This document shows positions 5,251 through 7,390 of a stretch of 7,390 bases of DNA, piece after piece. The stretch's first letter is position 1. Every line of letters begins with the position of its first letter. Under the pieces are notes generated by a model. That model was not told where the DNA came from and did no database searches. It worked only from the letters and a program-made list of their open reading frames with translations. Position numbers and translations under genes: made by a program. Source of the DNA: Candidatus Omnitrophota bacterium (GTDB lineage Bacteria > Omnitrophota > Gorgyraeia > Duberdicusellales > 4484-171); the NCBI GenBank assembly GCA_028702365.1, contig JAQVOZ010000065.1, forward strand, positions 1-7,390. The letters run 5' to 3'.

Positions 5251-6542
5251 AGCCTTATTATGTTTTTTGCATTATGCCCATAGACATTACGGGCATCAAA
5301 TATGAGCTTTACGTTGTTCTTGATGAAATTATAGTCAACATTACTGTGGTCAGTAACCACAATTGCACAATTGAATGTTTTTAAAGTATTTTTATTAAGC
5401 TTAATCCGTTTTAAATCAATTTCATGAATTTTAATATAAGGCAGGAACGGATCGTAAAAACTTACCCTGGCGCCTTTTTTTTGCAATTCTTCAATTATTT
5501 CTAAGGCCGGAGACTCCCTTAAATCTTTTACGTCTTTTTTGTACGCAACTCCAAGGATTAATATTTTCGCGCCTTTTAAATTAACATTACGGCTATGCAG
5601 CAATTTTTTAATCCTTTCTATGACGTATTCAGGCATAAAATGGTTTATATAAGAAGCCAGGTCTATCATTTTCGTTTTAAACCCAAGTTTCTTTGCCTTC
5701 CAAGATAGGTACAAAGGATCGATAGGAATACAGTGGCCGCCAAGACCCGGGCCCGGGTAAAAAGGCATGAAACCGAAGGGTTTTGTTTTTGCCGCCTCAA
5801 TTACTTCCCACACACTTATCCCAAGCTTATTGCAAACAATGGCAAATTCATTGGCTAAGGCGATATTTACAAGGCGGAAAGTATTCTCCAGAAGCTTTGC
5901 CGTTTCTGCTACTTCCGGGCTTGATGCAGGAAATACTTTTTTTATTATTTTTGAATATAAAAGACGCGCGAGATCGGTTGAGTTTTGCGAAAATCCGCCT
6001 ACAATTTTCGGGATTTTTGTTAAAGGAAATTTTTTATCCGCGGGGTTGACCCGTTCCGGAGAAAAACAGAGAAAAAAGTCTTTTTCCGGGCGTTTTCCGG
6101 CTTCAATTAAAACAGGCAAAACCACCTCTCTCGTTGTGGCAGGATAAGAGGTGCTTTCCAGGATAATAAGTTGGTTTTTTAGATATTTTTTTATTGTTTT
6201 TGCCGCAGCCAAAACATATGACACATCCGGCATTTTAACTTTTCTAAGCGGAGTAGGTACGCATATTATGATAACATCACAATCGCCAAGCACCTTTGCG
6301 TCAACCGTAGGCAAAAATATTTTTTTACGAATAAGGCTGATGGCTTCCTGGGGATTTATATCAACAATATATTTTTCTCCTTTATTTAAACGTTCGATAT
6401 GATGCGGATTAGTATCAATGCCGTAGACAAAATATCCTTTCTTGGAAAATGCCACAGCAAGCGGAAGGCCCACGTAACCTAGCCCGATTATTCCTATTTT
6501 AGCTTTTTTGGTTTGAATTTTATCTTTTAGCAAATTGTACAT
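5247..6542 (-). CDS. wbpA: UDP-N-acetyl-D-glucosamine 6-dehydrogenase (WbpA/TviB type)
   Basis: A 431-residue nucleotide-sugar dehydrogenase of normal length. The family oxidises C6 of a UDP-HexNAc to a uronic acid using two NAD. Motifs: G20-LGYVG25 in the first Rossmann domain; CVPTPL at 94-99; S129/E130-TSYP134; FSPERVNP at 160-167; K216-LLEN220 with the conserved active-site Lys and Asn; P263-GPGLGGHCIPIDP276 with catalytic Cys271; and a C-terminal Rossmann domain from ILILG (327-331) with RESPA at 342-346. The GGHCIPIDP form belongs to the UDP-GlcNAc/UDP-ManNAc branch; Ugd next door has YGGFCFPKD. Within that branch PGPGLGGHCIPIDP looks like WbpA, so UDP-GlcNAc is my preferred substrate, with UDP-GalNAc or UDP-ManNAc as alternatives. 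The frame is open 48 codons further upstream into ugd, but GGAGA 8 nt before the ATG at 6542 and family length fix the start. Confidence 0.9.
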   Translation of the reverse strand: MYNLLKDKIQTKKAKIGIIGLGYVGLPLAVAFSKKGYFVYGIDTNPHHIERLNKGEKYIVDINPQEAISLIRKKIFLPTVDAKVLGDCDVIIICVPTPLRKVKMPDVSYVLAAAKTIKKYLKNQLIILESTSYPATTREVVLPVLIEAGKRPEKDFFLCFSPERVNPADKKFPLTKIPKIVGGFSQNSTDLARLLYSKIIKKVFPASSPEVAETAKLLENTFRLVNIALANEFAIVCNKLGISVWEVIEAAKTKPFGFMPFYPGPGLGGHCIPIDPLYLSWKAKKLGFKTKMIDLASYINHFMPEYVIERIKKLLHSRNVNLKGAKILILGVAYKKDVKDLRESPALEIIEELQKKGARVSFYDPFLPYIKIHEIDLKRIKLNKNTLKTFNCAIVVTDHSNVDYNFIKNNVKLIFDARNVYGHNAKNIIRL

Positions 6543-6609
6543 ATCTATGTTCTCCGTAGTTTGTTTTATATTTTTTGGCTGATGGTTAGCTGCGTAAGAT
6601 ATCCTTACT
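6543..6609 (-). other. ugd-wbpA spacer, longest gene-free stretch
   Basis: These 67 bp are the only gap in the window above 23 bp. In the transcribed direction it opens just after the ugd stop with a small inverted repeat, GTAAG-GATAT-CTTAC, then A-rich sequence containing TATAAA, then the GGAGA ribosome site of the next gene. The hairpin is only 5 bp and has no T-run, so it does not look like a terminator. No -35 hexamer is suitably placed before TATAAA, so a promoter is not supported either. I read it as a plain intra-operon spacer. Confidence 0.5.
6551..6555 (-). promoter_or_regulatory. Ribosome binding site of the WbpA-type dehydrogenase
   Basis: GGAGA lies 8 nt before the ATG at 6542. 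It decides the start: choosing an upstream codon in the same open frame would add up to 48 residues with no family counterpart and would overlap ugd by up to 77 bp. Confidence 0.8.
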
Positions 6610-7390
6610 TTACGTTCCGATTCCAATATACTTAAAACCTGCTGCCTCAACGTAAGCTTTGTCGAACATGTTTCTTGCGTCAGCAATCAGAGGATAATGC
6701 ATATATTTTTTTAGTTTAGTAAAATCAAGTTTTTTAAATTCTTCCCATTCAGTAAGGACACAAACACAATCGCATTTTTTTACCGCATCATATGCATTCT
6801 TGGAAAATTCTAATTTTTTATTGTCAAAAATTTTTTTCGCTTCGCTGTTTGCCTGCGGATCATATAATTTAAGGTGCGCTCCGGCGCCTAAAAGAGAATT
6901 AACTATATCTATAGAAGGGGCGAAACGCATATCGTCGGTGTCGGGCTTAAAAGAAAGCCCCAGAACCGCAATTTTTTTATTTTTGATAACCCACAGATGT
7001 TCTTTTATCTTTTCGACAAAATATTTTCGCTGCTCTTCATTTATTTTTTTAACTTCCTGAAGAAGATTAAAATCATAGCCCAATTTTTTGGAAATATAAA
7101 TAAAAGCTTCGAGGTCCTTTGGGAAACAAAATCCTCCGTAGCCCAAACCGGCTTCAAGGAAATCTTTGCCTATGCGCCTATCAAAACCCATGCCCAAGGC
7201 TACTTTTTTCACATTTGCGCCCGCCAGGTCGCAAATATGCGCAACTGCGTTTATGAAAGAAATTTTTGTCGCCAGAAATGAGTTTGAAGCATGCTTTATC
7301 AGTTCAGAGGTATTTATATCAGTTACAATTATTGGCGCTTTGATTGAGGAATATAACTCTCTTAAAATTTTTTCGGCGCGCCTGTGTTCC
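6610..7390 (-). CDS. ugd: UDP-glucose 6-dehydrogenase, C-terminal 259 residues (N-terminus beyond right edge)
   Basis: The frame is open from the window edge (first full codon at 7389) to TAA at 6610-6612. The GTG at 7212 is internal, not a start. The enzyme oxidises UDP-glucose to UDP-glucuronate with two NAD. In fragment numbering: E29-LIKHASN36 holds the conserved Lys32 and Asn36; FLATKISFIN follows at 38-47; GFDRRIG at 68-74; and G83-YGGFCFPKD92 contains catalytic Cys88, the diagnostic UGD form. The C-terminal UDP-binding domain starts near KIAVLGLSFKPDTDDMR, where the FKPxTDDxR motif is typical of UGD, followed by YDPQA and DARN. About 180 residues, including the first NAD-binding domain, should lie outside the window. 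It is the most upstream gene visible and would supply UDP-glucuronate to the decarboxylase at 343-1275. Confidence 0.95.
   Translation of the reverse strand, partial: EHRRAEKILRELYSSIKAPIIVTDINTSELIKHASNSFLATKISFINAVAHICDLAGANVKKVALGMGFDRRIGKDFLEAGLGYGGFCFPKDLEAFIYISKKLGYDFNLLQEVKKINEEQRKYFVEKIKEHLWVIKNKKIAVLGLSFKPDTDDMRFAPSIDIVNSLLGAGAHLKLYDPQANSEAKKIFDNKKLEFSKNAYDAVKKCDCVCVLTEWEEFKKLDFTKLKKYMHYPLIADARNMFDKAYVEAAGFKYIGIGT

Noticed and set aside
5767..6402. Plus-strand open frames opposite the WbpA-type gene (5767-6147, 5783-6049, 6151-6402)
   Set aside because: They mutually overlap, lie antisense to conserved motifs, and show no recognisable domain.
6565..6585. TATAAA in the ugd-wbpA spacer as an internal promoter
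   Set aside because: No -35-like hexamer lies at 16-18 bp; TATAAA is expected by chance in A-rich sequence.
6595..6609. Hairpin after ugd as a terminator
   Set aside because: The GTAAG/CTTAC stem is only 5 bp, AT-rich and not followed by a T-run; the operon continues.
6543..6686. Upstream extension of the WbpA-type frame by 48 codons, to a start at 6686
   Set aside because: It overlaps ugd, has no family counterpart, and the internal ATG at 6542 has a proper GGAGA and gives normal length.
6610..7212. A complete 200-residue gene starting at the GTG at 7212
   Set aside because: The frame is open upstream to the window edge and the upstream residues carry conserved UGD motifs (Lys32, Asn36 of the fragment), so it is a partial longer gene.
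1..7390. Mobile elements, CRISPR arrays, tRNA or rRNA genes, riboswitches
   Set aside because: Nearly every base is inside a conserved protein gene or a spacer of 67 bp or less; no spaced direct repeats, terminal inverted repeats or RNA signatures were seen.

Overview
All nine genes in this window lie on the minus strand, packed end to end, and all make nucleotide-sugar donors. The DNA is fairly AT-rich (about 40% GC by eye), the proteins are lysine-rich, and most genes have clear Shine-Dalgarno sequences (GGAGG/GGAGA), so this is bacterial. A short 'WHYH' RmlC-like cupin, a short RmlA and a GDP-mannose dehydratase with an 'RWRS' motif suggest an uncultured, environmental, candidate-phylum type of bacterium (Omnitrophota-like). 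That placement is a low-confidence impression; no marker gene fixes it.

In transcription order (right to left): UDP-glucose 6-dehydrogenase (ugd, N-terminus beyond the right edge, ends 6610); a WbpA-type UDP-GlcNAc 6-dehydrogenase (6542-5247); a short RmlC-like sugar epimerase (5250-4801); glucose-1-phosphate thymidylyltransferase rmlA (4800-4060); dTDP-glucose 4,6-dehydratase rmlB (4063-3104); dTDP-4-dehydrorhamnose reductase rmlD (3131-2262); a GalE/WbpP-type UDP-hexose or UDP-HexNAc 4-epimerase (2249-1281); UDP-glucuronate decarboxylase (1275-343); and GDP-mannose 4,6-dehydratase (from 319, running off the left edge). Gaps are -28 to +67 bp, with two ATGA overlaps and one TAAATG abutment, so this is almost certainly one operon. 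No gene-free stretch exceeds 67 bp, and I see no RNA gene, mobile element, CRISPR array or convincing promoter or terminator.

The enzymes form linked routes. RmlA, RmlB, the RmlC-like protein and RmlD would make dTDP-L-rhamnose. Ugd plus the decarboxylase would make UDP-glucuronate and UDP-xylose. The WbpA-type dehydrogenase plus the 4-epimerase would make UDP-GlcNAcA and/or UDP-GalNAc(A). The dehydratase starts GDP-deoxyhexose synthesis. The set most likely feeds a surface polysaccharide (capsule, O-antigen or exopolysaccharide) whose glycosyltransferases and export genes lie outside the window.

The most unusual detail is the 28-nt rmlB/rmlD overlap. A perfect A_AAA_AAA heptamer sits in the rmlB frame, and a -1 slip there would join RmlB in frame to RmlD, while rmlD itself has only a GTG start without a recognisable Shine-Dalgarno sequence. 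The second point of interest is the RmlC-like protein, which lacks the C-terminal part of canonical RmlC.
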